A stretch of 55,959 nt of DNA from an uncultured Lachnospiraceae bacterium (GTDB taxonomy: Bacteria; Bacillota; Clostridia; Lachnospirales; Lachnospiraceae), in assembly GCA_900539715.1 (NCBI GenBank), contig UQDA01000016.1, positions 1 through 55,959 on the forward strand, given 5' to 3'. The first letter of the stretch is position 1; every line of letters begins with the position of its first letter. Positions 43,352 through 51,498 of the stretch are shown here, in pieces. The translations under genes were made by a program, and so were the position numbers. The notes under the pieces were generated by a model. That model ran no database searches, was not told the DNA's origin, and saw only the letters and a list, made by a program, of their open reading frames with translations.

Positions 43352-46006
43352 ATGAAAAAATTTTTTGCAGATAAAAAAGTGTGCGCCAAGGCGCACACCT
43401 GCGCCGAGCGCGATTGCCGTCAGGCAATACCTGCCTTTCGCGTGAGTGCGCATAAACGTATTTTATTATCCGATAGAAAAGGAACTTTTCTATCGGATAA
43501 TAAAATCTGCTTTTATTCCTTCCTCCTGCCTTTCTTCGCCATGCTCGCCATCTTTATCGGCAACGGTATCTATCCCTTTGGCGACGGCAGCTTTATGCAC
43601 TCTGACATGTATCATCAGTACGTCCCTTTTCTTGAGGAATTTCTCCGGAAAGTCAAGGACGGTGAGCCGCTCTACCATTCGTGGCGCATCGGCATGGGCT
43701 CCAACTATCTTGCCCTCTACGGCTATTACAGCGCCAGCCCTTTTAACTGGCTGATGCTCCTTGTCCCTCAGCAGTTCCTCATCGAGTTCATGAGCTATAT
43801 GGTCGTGTTCAAGATAGGTCTGTGCGGTTTTACCTTTGCCTGGTATCTGAAAGAAAAATTCCAGACAAAGCAGCTTTCCATCCTCTTTTTTGCGACCTTC
43901 TACGCGATGAGCGGCTTTGTTGCCGCCTACAACTGGAACGTAATGTGGATGGATACGCTCGTGCTCGCGCCGCTCATCGTGCTCGGATTAGAACGCCTTG
44001 TCCGCGAAAAAAAGAGCGGGCTTTACTGCGTCACCCTCGGGCTGTGCATCCTGTCCAACTACTATCTTTCCATCATGGTATGCCTCTTTTTGTGCCTGTA
44101 CGCCCTTGTCCTCGTGCCGGAGCTGTACGGGGAGGACGGATGGAAATCCTTCTTTAAAAGGCTCGGTGGCGCGGTGGGACGTTTCGCCTTCTATTCACTG
44201 CTCGCCGCAGGCATGGCTTCCGTAATCCTTATCCCCGAAGCCGCCGCGCTGACTGCGACTGAATTTTCCGATGTGAACTTTCCCAAAAAAGTCACCTGGT
44301 ACTTCTCCTTCTTCGATGTGATAGCGCGGCATGCCGCCGGCGTCCAGAGAGAGACCGGACTCGACCACTGGCCCAATATCTTCTGCTCCAGCGCTATCTT
44401 CTTCCTTATCCCGCTCTATGCGGCAAACCGTAATATCCGGTTAAAGGAGAAAGTCGGAAAACTTTTGCTGTGCGCCTTTTTCATCATCAGCTTTTCGGTG
44501 AACAACTTAAATTTCATCTGGCACGGCTTAAATTACCCGGATTCGCTTCCGGCGCGTCAGTCCTTTTTGTACATCCTGCTCGTGCTGACCATGTGCTTTG
44601 AAGCGGTATACCGCCATAAGGGCTTTTCGGCAAAAGAGCTTCTTGCCTGCACGGGTCTCGGGCTTGCCTATCTGCTCCTGGCACAGAAGCTCGTGGACAA
44701 CGATGCCTTTTCCACCGGCATTTTCCTGCTCACAGGCGCGCTCGTCGCCCTCTATGCTCTGCTTTTGTACTGCCGGGAAAAATATCGCTCAAACGCTTTG
44801 GCAATGAGGCTGGTCTCCATTTTCACGCTGGCATGCGTCGCCTTTGAGGCTACCTTCAATATGGCGTATACGAGCGTTTCCACCACGAGCCGGTCAAGCT
44901 ACTTGGACCCGCTTCCCGCCTATCAGACGTTGGCGGAGCGCACGATGCAGGAGGACACGGACTTTTACCGTTTTGAAAAGTTCAGCCGCGTCACCAAAAA
45001 CGACGGCGCGCTGGCAGGCTATCCCACCGCATCCCTGTTTTCTTCCACTGCAAATGCTGCCGTAGAAAGCTGGTATGACCGGATGGGAATGAGCGAGAGC
45101 AAGGTCTTTTACTGCTTTGACGGGCAGACGCCCTTCACCTCCGCCCTTCTGAATGTCCGCTATATGTTTTCCAGAGCGGACAATGAGGACCCTAATCTGT
45201 ACACCCTGATCGGTCAGCAGGACGACGTATATTTATACAAATGCAACTACACCCTGCCCGCAGGATTTTTGCTGAATGACGGCTGGAACCTTTCCTCCTC
45301 CGAGCTGGAAGCCTCTTCTTCCGACCCGCTCGACCTTCAGAACCAGATGGCATATTCCCTCGGCGCCTCTTCGCCTCTGTTTAAACCGGTCGTTTCCGAT
45401 ACATCGGATCAGAAGACCTCTTTTACTGCAAAAGAAGAGGGACATTATTACGCCTACACCAAAAACCGCAAGGCAGATACAATTTCCCTTGATTCCGCAA
45501 GCCTGACCAAAACCTTTAAAAAGGTCAAATATGACTACATCCTCGACCTTGGACGGCATCCTGCCGGAGAGACCGTCACCCTTTCTGACAAAGAAGAACA
45601 GGCTCTGGACGCCACGGTCATGATGCTGGATGAAGCAGTACTCGCTCAGGTTCTGGACACGCTTTCCCAACAGCCGTTTGCCGTGGATTCCTGGGATTCC
45701 GCTCATGTAAACGGCCATATCGATGTGACACAGCCCGGGCAGCTCGTGCTTTCCATTCCGGATGAACCGGGCTGGACGCTCAAAGTGAATGGTCAGGTCA
45801 CCGAGCATGAAGCCTATGACGATACGTTCCTTTCCGTCTGTCTGACAGAAGGCAGCCATACGATAGAATTGAGCTACCGCCCTGCAGGGCTTACCGCAGG
45901 CATCATCGTCAGCCTGATGAGCATCGCCGTCTTTTTTGCCGTATGTTTCCTGCACCGGCGAAAAAGGCGCAGGTCTGCGCCGGACACAAATGCCGCCAGG
46001 CAATGA
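43352..46006 (+). CDS. YfhO-type membrane glycosyltransferase-like protein with repeat-derived ends
   Basis: An 884-residue protein with about 12-14 helices (55-510) and an extracellular C-terminal domain. G-D-G-S-F-M-H-S-D-M-Y-H-Q-Y and W-R-I-G-M-G-S-N-Y match the YfhO family, whose B. subtilis member is linked to glycosylation of lipoteichoic acid. The start is odd. After M-K-K-F-F-A-D-K-K, codons 10-52 are encoded by a structured repeat (43379-43455) and a perfect hairpin (43460-43506). The family sequence resumes at F-Y-S-F-L-L-P-F. The last dozen codons and the stop lie in a second copy of the repeat (45975-46031). AAAGGAG is 10 nt before the ATG. Probably functional, with a low-complexity N-terminal extension. 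Confidence 0.88.
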   Translation: MKKFFADKKVCAKAHTCAERDCRQAIPAFRVSAHKRILLSDRKGTFLSDNKICFYSFLLPFFAMLAIFIGNGIYPFGDGSFMHSDMYHQYVPFLEEFLRKVKDGEPLYHSWRIGMGSNYLALYGYYSASPFNWLMLLVPQQFLIEFMSYMVVFKIGLCGFTFAWYLKEKFQTKQLSILFFATFYAMSGFVAAYNWNVMWMDTLVLAPLIVLGLERLVREKKSGLYCVTLGLCILSNYYLSIMVCLFLCLYALVLVPELYGEDGWKSFFKRLGGAVGRFAFYSLLAAGMASVILIPEAAALTATEFSDVNFPKKVTWYFSFFDVIARHAAGVQRETGLDHWPNIFCSSAIFFLIPLYAANRNIRLKEKVGKLLLCAFFIISFSVNNLNFIWHGLNYPDSLPARQSFLYILLVLTMCFEAVYRHKGFSAKELLACTGLGLAYLLLAQKLVDNDAFSTGIFLLTGALVALYALLLYCREKYRSNALAMRLVSIFTLACVAFEATFNMAYTSVSTTSRSSYLDPLPAYQTLAERTMQEDTDFYRFEKFSRVTKNDGALAGYPTASLFSSTANAAVESWYDRMGMSESKVFYCFDGQTPFTSALLNVRYMFSRADNEDPNLYTLIGQQDDVYLYKCNYTLPAGFLLNDGWNLSSSELEASSSDPLDLQNQMAYSLGASSPLFKPVVSDTSDQKTSFTAKEEGHYYAYTKNRKADTISLDSASLTKTFKKVKYDYILDLGRHPAGETVTLSDKEEQALDATVMMLDEAVLAQVLDTLSQQPFAVDSWDSAHVNGHIDVTQPGQLVLSIPDEPGWTLKVNGQVTEHEAYDDTFLSVCLTEGSHTIELSYRPAGLTAGIIVSLMSIAVFFAVCFLHRRKRRRSAPDTNAARQ
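43379..43455 (+). repeat. Dispersed structured repeat, copy A (inside the YfhO reading frame)
   Basis: Begins with a perfect 9-bp inverted repeat (GTGTGCGCC/GGCGCACAC, 2-nt loop). It continues with nested pairings TGCGC...GCGCA, CGCG...CGCG and ATTGCC/GGCAAT. Positions 43399-43455 align with copy B (45975-46031) at 42 of 57 bases by hand count. Confidence 0.8.
43460..43506 (+). repeat. Perfect 22-bp inverted repeat with 3-nt loop inside coding sequence
   Basis: Left arm 43460-43481, loop GAA (43482-43484), right arm 43485-43506, all 22 pairs perfect. It starts ATTTTATTATCCG and lies directly after copy A of the repeat. It is translated without a stop as residues 37-52 of the YfhO-type protein. 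Confidence 0.95.
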
Positions 46007-46031
46007 CCGCCTTTCGTGCAAGCGTGCATGA
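45966..46031 (+). repeat. Dispersed structured repeat, copy B (3' end of the YfhO gene)
   Basis: Starts with GGCGCAG-GT-CTGCGCC (perfect 7-bp arms), then the 57-base segment that aligns with copy A, including T-G-C-C-G-x-C-A-G-G-C-A-A-T and C-C-T-T-T-C-G. It contains the YfhO stop codon TGA at 46004-46006. Confidence 0.78.
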
Positions 46032-46100
46032 CCATGTTTTTCCGCAACCCGTCAACCCTAAAAACCGGAGCGCACAGGACGCTCCCGAACGGAGGAATCT

Positions 46101-47111
46101 ATGGAACACTTATTCATCCCGGACGGATATGCTTCCGCCCTGAACCTGCATGATACCCAGATCGGTATCAAAACAGTAAAGGACTTTTTTCAAAGTCTCC
46201 TTATCAAACACCTGAACCTTCTGCGCGTCTCCGCGCCGCTGTTCGTCGACCCTGCTTCCGGCATGAACGATAACTTAAACGGCTATGAGCGCCCGGTATC
46301 CTTTGGCATCAAGGAACAGGAAGACTACCGCGTTGAAGTCGTCCAGTCACTCGCAAAATGGAAGCGCTATGCCTTAAAAGAATACGGCTTTTCAGTCGGC
46401 GAAGGACTTTATACGGACATGAATGCGATACGCCGGGATGAGACTACCGACAACATCCATTCCATCTTCGTAGACCAGTGGGACTGGGAAAAGGTCATCG
46501 ACAAAAAAGACCGCAACCTGGAAACACTCAAGGAGACCGTCCGCGACGTGTATAAGGCGCTCCGCAAAACTGAAATGTACATGGCTATCCAGTACGATTA
46601 CATTGAGGAAATACTTCCCCGCGAAATCTTTTTTATCACCACGCAGGAGCTTGCCGACCGTTTCCCGGATAAGACGCCCAAGGAACGCGAATATCTGATA
46701 ACCAGGGAAATGGGTGCGGTCTGCCTCATGCAGATAGGCGATAAGCTCTCAAACGGCGAGCCCCATGACGGACGTGCCCCCGACTATGATGACTGGGCAT
46801 TAAACGCCGATATCCTCGTATATTATCCTATTCTGGATATCGCACTGGAATTGTCCTCCATGGGTATCCGCGTAGACCGTGAGGCGCTTTTGTCCCAGCT
46901 TGAAAAGGCAGGCTGTCCCGAACGCGCCACCCTGCCCTTCCAGAAAGCCATCCTGAACGAAGAACTGCCCTATACCATCGGAGGCGGTATCGGACAGTCC
47001 CGTATCTGTATGTTTTTCCTGCGCAAAGCCCATATCGGCGAGGTTCAGTGCTCCATCTGGCCTGACGAGACCCGCAGAGCGGCGCTGGAACGCGGCGTGC
47101 AGATGCTGTAA
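46101..47111 (+). CDS. asnA: Aspartate-ammonia ligase
   Basis: A 336-residue AsnA, the ammonia-dependent asparagine synthetase, of standard length and related in fold to class II aspartyl-tRNA synthetase. Visible landmarks are R-V-S-A-P-L-F-V, N-D-N-L-N-G-Y-E-R-P-V-S-F, F-V-D-Q-W-D-W-E, and the ending G-G-G-I-G-Q-S-R-I-C-M-F-F-L. It makes asparagine from aspartate, ammonia and ATP. GGAGG is 5 nt before the ATG. It starts 94 nt after the YfhO stop, past copy B of the repeat. The terminator lies inside the convergent DUF6179 gene. Confidence 0.97.
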   Translation: MEHLFIPDGYASALNLHDTQIGIKTVKDFFQSLLIKHLNLLRVSAPLFVDPASGMNDNLNGYERPVSFGIKEQEDYRVEVVQSLAKWKRYALKEYGFSVGEGLYTDMNAIRRDETTDNIHSIFVDQWDWEKVIDKKDRNLETLKETVRDVYKALRKTEMYMAIQYDYIEEILPREIFFITTQELADRFPDKTPKEREYLITREMGAVCLMQIGDKLSNGEPHDGRAPDYDDWALNADILVYYPILDIALELSSMGIRVDREALLSQLEKAGCPERATLPFQKAILNEELPYTIGGGIGQSRICMFFLRKAHIGEVQCSIWPDETRRAALERGVQML

Positions 47112-47119
47112 TCAGCTTT

Positions 47120-47962
47120 TCAGGGAACTCTTTTAAATATCCGGTCCAGATTCCCGTATCTGGCGGCGGTTTCAATACGCGCCGCCAGATTTTTTATATC
47201 CCCGGAAAGATACTCATATATCTCCCTGTCTCCGCCATATATCCTGTCTGTTATTTCCCGCAACATCTCCCGCAGCAGCTTTTCTGTCTTTTCTTCCTCA
47301 TCCGACCCGAATACCACTTCCAGCTTCCTGTAATCCTCCTGTGAAAATCTCCCGTTTCCCGGGGACTTTCCCGCCCCGATATACCCGAGCAGATTCATAA
47401 GAACCATACTGCATATATTTTCCATCATATTTTCATATCCGGGCACGGACGTTTTTAAGACCGATATGACATACTCTCTGTCCAGCCGTCCGAGAAAACG
47501 CTGCTCTGTCTCAATATCACGGATAAACTCATATACGGCATCCGCCCCGCACAGCCTGCCGCAGTCTTTTAAAACAGGATAATCCAGCATGACGACCGTG
47601 TTCTGCGGAAAATATTTCGGGTCATACCATCGCAGGAATTCCGGTATCCCCTTTTTTACCGTATCGTGCAGACATCTGACATTATAATCATCAAAGTCTT
47701 CCACGAGCCTGTTGTAAATCTGCAGAATCCTTTCTGTTTTTTCAAAGACCATCCGGCTGCCTTCCCTGTACTGCTCCGAAACAGACATCTTCTTTCCCGT
47801 CAGGCCGTTTTCACAAAAGCTCCCGCATTCCTCCAGACAATAAATCACTCCCTCCATCAGCTCCTGCATCTTTTCATAACCAAGCGACGTACTGTCGCAG
47901 CCCGCGTATTTTTTTGCCAGCTCAAAAACGACCGGCATCAGCTCTTCCAGCCCGTATCTCAT
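47120..47962 (-). CDS. DUF6179 family protein
   Basis: A 280-residue, mostly helical, soluble protein with conserved-looking W-Y-D-P-K-Y-F-P-Q-N-T-V-V-M-L-D-Y-P and Y-V-I-S-V-L-K segments. I place it in DUF6179, a Clostridia family of unknown function that I recall occurring next to DUF6323, as here. ATG 47962 follows GGAGG by 5 nt; the frame to 47974 starts on that site. It converges on asnA with only 8 nt between stops, and its last codons contain the asnA terminator. Confidence 0.7.
   Translation of the reverse strand: MRYGLEELMPVVFELAKKYAGCDSTSLGYEKMQELMEGVIYCLEECGSFCENGLTGKKMSVSEQYREGSRMVFEKTERILQIYNRLVEDFDDYNVRCLHDTVKKGIPEFLRWYDPKYFPQNTVVMLDYPVLKDCGRLCGADAVYEFIRDIETEQRFLGRLDREYVISVLKTSVPGYENMMENICSMVLMNLLGYIGAGKSPGNGRFSQEDYRKLEVVFGSDEEEKTEKLLREMLREITDRIYGGDREIYEYLSGDIKNLAARIETAARYGNLDRIFKRVP
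47159..47195 (+). terminator. asnA terminator, inside the convergent gene
   Basis: TCTGGCGGCG and CGCCGCCAGA pair perfectly (10 bp) and are followed by six T. It lies 48-84 nt after the asnA stop and within the last 25 codons of the DUF6179 gene on the other strand. Confidence 0.9.
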
Positions 47963-47992
47963 GTTTACCTCCATGCCCGCCCCTTCCTCTGC

Positions 47993-48526
47993 TCACCCGA
48001 AAAATTCCTGCTGCGCCTGTATATATAATTCCCTGTCCCACCTCTGTACGATATCCATCTTTTCAAACTCCCCCTTTCCCCGCGCCGGCTGATAGCCCCT
48101 GTAGCCTGCCCGTATCGCCTCCCCGAAAATTTCCAGACAGGTGCCCTCCAGATAATCCAGATCGCCGAAGCAGCTCCCCTCGAACTGTTCCTTCATGAAA
48201 TTTAACAGCTCCTCGTCTGTGATCTCGTCCTGCATTTCATTTTTATATTCAAAAAAAATTTCCTGCAGCCGCGTCAGCACAGCGGTATAATTATCCTGGG
48301 AAATAAAAGAAGAATCACAAAAGGTATAAATGAGCCGCGGCAGGATGCTCTCCCCGAGCTCAACCCTCCCCTCATTTTTCAGGATGCGCTTCTTTTCCGC
48401 AAGCAGCATTTCCGCATCTGCTTCCGACAGCCTCAGACCATATTTCTGCGCATATCGGTTCGTCTCCTGAAGCGCCTCCATCCACATCCGCTCATTCATC
48501 CTATCAAGCCAGTTCTGCTCCCCCAT
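47993..48526 (-). CDS. DUF6323 family protein
   Basis: A 177-residue soluble protein, rich in acidic residues and helices (N-E-R-M-W-M-E-A-L-Q-E-T-N-R-Y-A, L-S-E-A-D-A-E-M-L-L-A-E-K-K-R-I-L). Matched to DUF6323, function unknown. ATG 48526 follows GGAGG by 7 nt; the frame to 48544 lacks a site. First gene of a two-gene operon with DUF6179 (30-nt gap), driven by the promoter at 48559-48587. The constant pairing suggests the two proteins work together. Confidence 0.7.
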   Translation of the reverse strand: MGEQNWLDRMNERMWMEALQETNRYAQKYGLRLSEADAEMLLAEKKRILKNEGRVELGESILPRLIYTFCDSSFISQDNYTAVLTRLQEIFFEYKNEMQDEITDEELLNFMKEQFEGSCFGDLDYLEGTCLEIFGEAIRAGYRGYQPARGKGEFEKMDIVQRWDRELYIQAQQEFFG

Positions 48527-48558
48527 CTCTTTGCCTCCGTTCATTTTTAATAAAAGCT

Positions 48559-48587
48559 AGTATAGTATCGCTTTGAATCCAATACAA
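48559..48587 (-). promoter_or_regulatory. Promoter of the DUF6323-DUF6179 operon
   Basis: TTGTAT (48582-48587) and TATACT (48559-48564) on the minus strand with a 17-nt spacer, about 25 nt ahead of the transcribed leader and ribosome site. Confidence 0.65.
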
Positions 48588-48652
48588 GACTTGACTTTTT
48601 ACCAATTTTATGGTAATATAAATACGAATTAAAGAATTATTTGCAAAATTTC

Positions 48653-48691
48653 AGGAGCAGACGCGACTCCCCTTCTGGCACATCTGCTCCT
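48653..48691 (-). terminator. Terminator of the AraC-type regulator gene
   Basis: AGGAGCAGA and TCTGCTCCT form a 9-bp stem around a 21-nt loop, followed on the minus strand by GAAATTTT. It starts 16 nt past the stop codon. Confidence 0.6.
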
Positions 48692-48706
48692 TTCCTTATT
48701 CCCCGC

Positions 48707-49552
48707 TCATATCTTCCCTCTTTCGCGTTCCTTCCGGAACACCGCCGGCGTTACCCCATACCGCTCCTTAAAGCACCGTATAAAATAGTTCGCATCAGAA
48801 TATCCGCACTGCTCTCCCACCTCTGCGATGTTGCCCCCTCCTGTCGCCAACAGCATACATGACATTTCCAGCCGCAGTATCCTGATATATTCCACAACGG
48901 ACAGCCCCAGCCTCTTTCTGAATTTCCGACAGAAATACGATTCCTCATAAGAAAATCTCTGTGCGACCTGACGGGTGGATATTTCCTCCGTATAATGACT
49001 GTTCAGATAGTCCAGTGCCTGCTCAAAACGGTCGTCTACCGCCTCCGGCACAAACGAAGTATCCTGCTGCCACCGGAGCATCCCTCCCAGAAATTCATAA
49101 ACCATCCCTTTTAATATCAGCCCCTTACCCGCTCCCCTCCCGTCGTATTCTTTGCAGATGCGGCGCAAAAGTCCGGTCAGTTCTCTTTTTACAATACGAT
49201 TCTGAAAGCGGATATTTCCAGAAAGAAGAAGGACTGCCACATCCTCTCCCTCTCCCCTCTGCTCTGCCCAGCCGGCCAGCTCAAACATCACTGCCCGGTA
49301 TATGACGCCCTCCTCTCCTGCAGTCGCCGCATGGGGCTGCCGGGGATGGACAAAAAATGCCTCTCCCTGCTCTATCCTTGCCTTTTTGTTGGCGCAGACT
49401 ACCTCAAGGCTGCCCTTTTCCACATATAAGATTTCAACCCTGTCATGCCAGTGCGGACACACGCATGTCTCACACGCCCTGCACATCGTCTTTAAAATCT
49501 TGACCGGCAGATGCTCGTATTCCACAGCGGTCGTTTCAAATAATCCGTTCAT
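48707..49552 (-). CDS. AraC family transcriptional regulator
   Basis: A 281-residue regulator. An N-terminal cupin-like sensor domain (about 15-140, with P-H-W-H-D-R-V-E-I-L-Y-V and F-F-V-H-P-R-Q-P-H) precedes two C-terminal AraC helix-turn-helix units (about 180-281: Y-T-E-E-I-S-T-R-Q-V-A-Q-R-F and A-E-V-G-E-Q-C-G-Y-S-D-A-N-Y-F-I-R-C-F-K). It should bind a sugar-like ligand and activate the divergent isomerase/dehydrogenase pair. ATG 49552 follows GGAGG by 5 nt. Confidence 0.93.
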   Translation of the reverse strand: MNGLFETTAVEYEHLPVKILKTMCRACETCVCPHWHDRVEILYVEKGSLEVVCANKKARIEQGEAFFVHPRQPHAATAGEEGVIYRAVMFELAGWAEQRGEGEDVAVLLLSGNIRFQNRIVKRELTGLLRRICKEYDGRGAGKGLILKGMVYEFLGGMLRWQQDTSFVPEAVDDRFEQALDYLNSHYTEEISTRQVAQRFSYEESYFCRKFRKRLGLSVVEYIRILRLEMSCMLLATGGGNIAEVGEQCGYSDANYFIRCFKERYGVTPAVFRKERERGKI

Positions 49553-49573
49553 GTCAGCCTCCCCCTCCAAAAG

Positions 49574-49604
49574 TCAAAATCGTGCGATTTTGAAGCAAAT
49601 TTGC
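49574..49604. promoter_or_regulatory. Two adjacent palindromes, candidate AraC-type binding sites
   Basis: TCAAAATCG-TG-CGATTTTGA (49574-49593) and GCAAATTTGC (49595-49604), both perfect, lie between the divergent regulator and the isomerase gene. The plus-strand -10 candidate TATGAT is at 49631-49636 without a good -35 box. That puts the palindromes at about -70 to -40, a usual place for an activator. Confidence 0.6.
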
Positions 49605-49672
49605 ATGATGTCTTTTCCATCCTTTTCTCTTATGATAAAGGTAACAGAAAAACTTTTCAACAGGAGGTTATT

Positions 49673-50500
49673 ATGCAGATAGGAATATGTGTCGGACATA
49701 TCGAAAAGGAAAAAATGCCGGAACAGTTTGCCCGGCTCGCTTCGGAAAATATCCACGCCTGCCAGCTCGTATCGTGGAATCCAGCTCTCTGGACTACCGA
49801 AGATGCAGAGGTGATACGCAGCGCGGCCCAAAAATATGACGTCGTTATCAGCGCCTTCTGGTGCGGCTGGACCGGCCCTCGCGTGTGGGATTTTTACGAT
49901 GGTCAGGAAACGCTCGGGCTCGTTCCCGTCACCTACCGCTTCGAGCGGATGAAAAACCTGATGGACGGCGCCGATTTTGCAAAGCTCCTCGGCGTGACGG
50001 ACGTTGTCAGCCATATGGGCTTCATCCCGGAAAATCCGCACGATCCCAACTATCCCGGCTTTATCTCCGCACTCCGCACAGTCGCAGAACACTTAAAGGA
50101 AAACAGTCAATACCTGCTTTTTGAAACCGGTCAGGAAACCCCCGTCGCCATGCTGCGTGCCTTTGAGGACATCGGCACCGACAATCTCGGCGTCAATCTT
50201 GACACCGCCAATCTCATCCTATACGGCAAAGCCAACCCCGTGGACGCTCTTGATGTCTTCGGACACTTTGTGAGAAATATCCACGCAAAAGACGGCTTTT
50301 ATCCTACAAACGGTCACGATCTCGGCCGGGAAGTCAGGCTCGGCACCGGAAAAGTAGATTTTCCCGCCTTTTTCAAAAAACTTAAAGAGCTCGGTTATGA
50401 CGGCCCTGTCACCATAGAACGCGAGATTACCGGAGAACAGCAGATGATAGATATTCGTGAATCCATCATCTACCTGAACGGCATTATTTCCAATTTATAA
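49673..50500 (+). CDS. Sugar phosphate isomerase/epimerase (xylose isomerase-like TIM barrel)
   Basis: A 275-residue protein of the AP-endonuclease 2/xylose isomerase-like superfamily: M-Q-I-G-I-C-V-G-H-I start, S-H-M-G-F strand, F-E-T-G-Q-E metal strand, N-L-D-T-A-N-L, N-I-H-A-K-D and V-T-I-E-R-E. The E, D, H and E at these strands are the usual metal ligands. It probably interconverts a keto sugar or inositol derivative in the cytoplasm. ATG 49673 follows CAGGAGG by 5 nt; the longer frame to 49601 covers the promoter. 13 nt ahead of the dehydrogenase gene. Confidence 0.88.
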   Translation: MQIGICVGHIEKEKMPEQFARLASENIHACQLVSWNPALWTTEDAEVIRSAAQKYDVVISAFWCGWTGPRVWDFYDGQETLGLVPVTYRFERMKNLMDGADFAKLLGVTDVVSHMGFIPENPHDPNYPGFISALRTVAEHLKENSQYLLFETGQETPVAMLRAFEDIGTDNLGVNLDTANLILYGKANPVDALDVFGHFVRNIHAKDGFYPTNGHDLGREVRLGTGKVDFPAFFKKLKELGYDGPVTIEREITGEQQMIDIRESIIYLNGIISNL

Positions 50501-50513
50501 GGAGGTCAAAATC

Positions 50514-51470
50514 ATGCTTAAAATCGGAATCCTCGGCGTCGGCGGCATAAGCGGCGCACACATAAACGGCTGGCTCAACATCCCGGAGGCAAAGATTACC
50601 GCGCTCTGCGATATCCGCCCCGAACAGATGACAGATCCCGCCGAAAAAACAGGAGCTGCCTGCTACACTGATTTTGATGAAATGCTCTCCAGCGAGGAGC
50701 TGGACATCGTCGATATCTGCCTGCCCACCTTCCTCCATGCCTCCCATGCGATCAAGGCGCTGGAGCGCGGCATCAACGTACTCGTAGAAAAACCCATTTC
50801 CCTCTGCAAAGACGATGTGGATCTCATTTATGAAACCGCTCAAAAGCACCATGCAAAGTTCATGGTAGCCCACGTGATACGTTTCTGGGATCAGTATACA
50901 TATCTGCGAAAGCTGTATCAGGAGCAGACATACGGGCGGCTGCTGAGCGGCTCCATGTCCCGTCTTGGCAGCACGCCGAAATGGAGCTGGGACAACTGGA
51001 TGACAGACATTAACAGAAGCGGTCTTGTCCCCTATGACCTGCATATCCACGACCTTGATTTTCTCATTTATACCTTTTGTGCGCCCAAAAATGTCATCCG
51101 ACACGAAGGACGCTCGGAAGGCCAGGACTACATCCATGCCGTCTATGAATACGACGATTTCTTCATTTCCGCAGAAGCGGCATGGTTCAAAGGTTCCTCG
51201 CCTTTTGCCGCCGGCTACCGTTTCCAGTTCGAGCACGCCCTTGTAACCTATGAAAATAATATTTTAAAAGTATATGAAGAAAACGGAAATGTTCTTGAGT
51301 CTTCCCCTCAGACCGGTCTGGAAAACGGCATCAACCTTCCGTCCAGCGATGCTTATTACAATGAGATACGCTATTTCGCAGACTGCGTTTTAAATGATGA
51401 ACCCGTTTCCATTCTTTCCAAAGAGGAATTAAAAACGGTTATCGACATTCTGGATAGCTTTTATGCCTGA
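50514..51470 (+). CDS. Gfo/Idh/MocA family oxidoreductase
   Basis: A 318-residue NAD(P)-dependent dehydrogenase. The Rossmann motif is I-G-I-L-G-V-G-G-I-S-G-A-H, and the conserved lysine is in the E-K-P-I motif (V-L-V-E-K-P-I-S). The C-terminal domain contains D-L-H-I-H-D-L-D-F, the usual active-site histidine region. It oxidises a sugar or inositol hydroxyl. With the preceding isomerase and the AraC regulator it makes a small sugar-catabolic unit; the substrate is unknown. AAGGAGG precedes the ATG. Confidence 0.92.
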   Translation: MLKIGILGVGGISGAHINGWLNIPEAKITALCDIRPEQMTDPAEKTGAACYTDFDEMLSSEELDIVDICLPTFLHASHAIKALERGINVLVEKPISLCKDDVDLIYETAQKHHAKFMVAHVIRFWDQYTYLRKLYQEQTYGRLLSGSMSRLGSTPKWSWDNWMTDINRSGLVPYDLHIHDLDFLIYTFCAPKNVIRHEGRSEGQDYIHAVYEYDDFFISAEAAWFKGSSPFAAGYRFQFEHALVTYENNILKVYEENGNVLESSPQTGLENGINLPSSDAYYNEIRYFADCVLNDEPVSILSKEELKTVIDILDSFYA

Positions 51471-51498
51471 AAAAGTGTACCTTCCGGCATACATTAAC

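Noticed and set aside
43379..43506. CRISPR-like or insertion-sequence interpretation of the structured repeat
   Set aside because: There is no regular spacer array, no transposase and only two clear copies far apart, so I describe it as a dispersed repeat plus a hairpin.
45233..46021. 262-codon open frame on the minus strand
   Set aside because: Antisense to the 3' part of the YfhO-type gene, without ribosome site or recognisable domain.
50484..51236. 250-codon open frame on the minus strand
   Set aside because: Shadow of the Gfo/Idh/MocA dehydrogenase gene, whose motifs and ribosome site are clear on the plus strand.
51471..51498. Hairpin ATGCC...GGCAT as terminator between the dehydrogenase and the HAD-CPBP gene
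   Set aside because: One mismatch and no T-run on either strand, so it does not meet the pattern of an intrinsic terminator.
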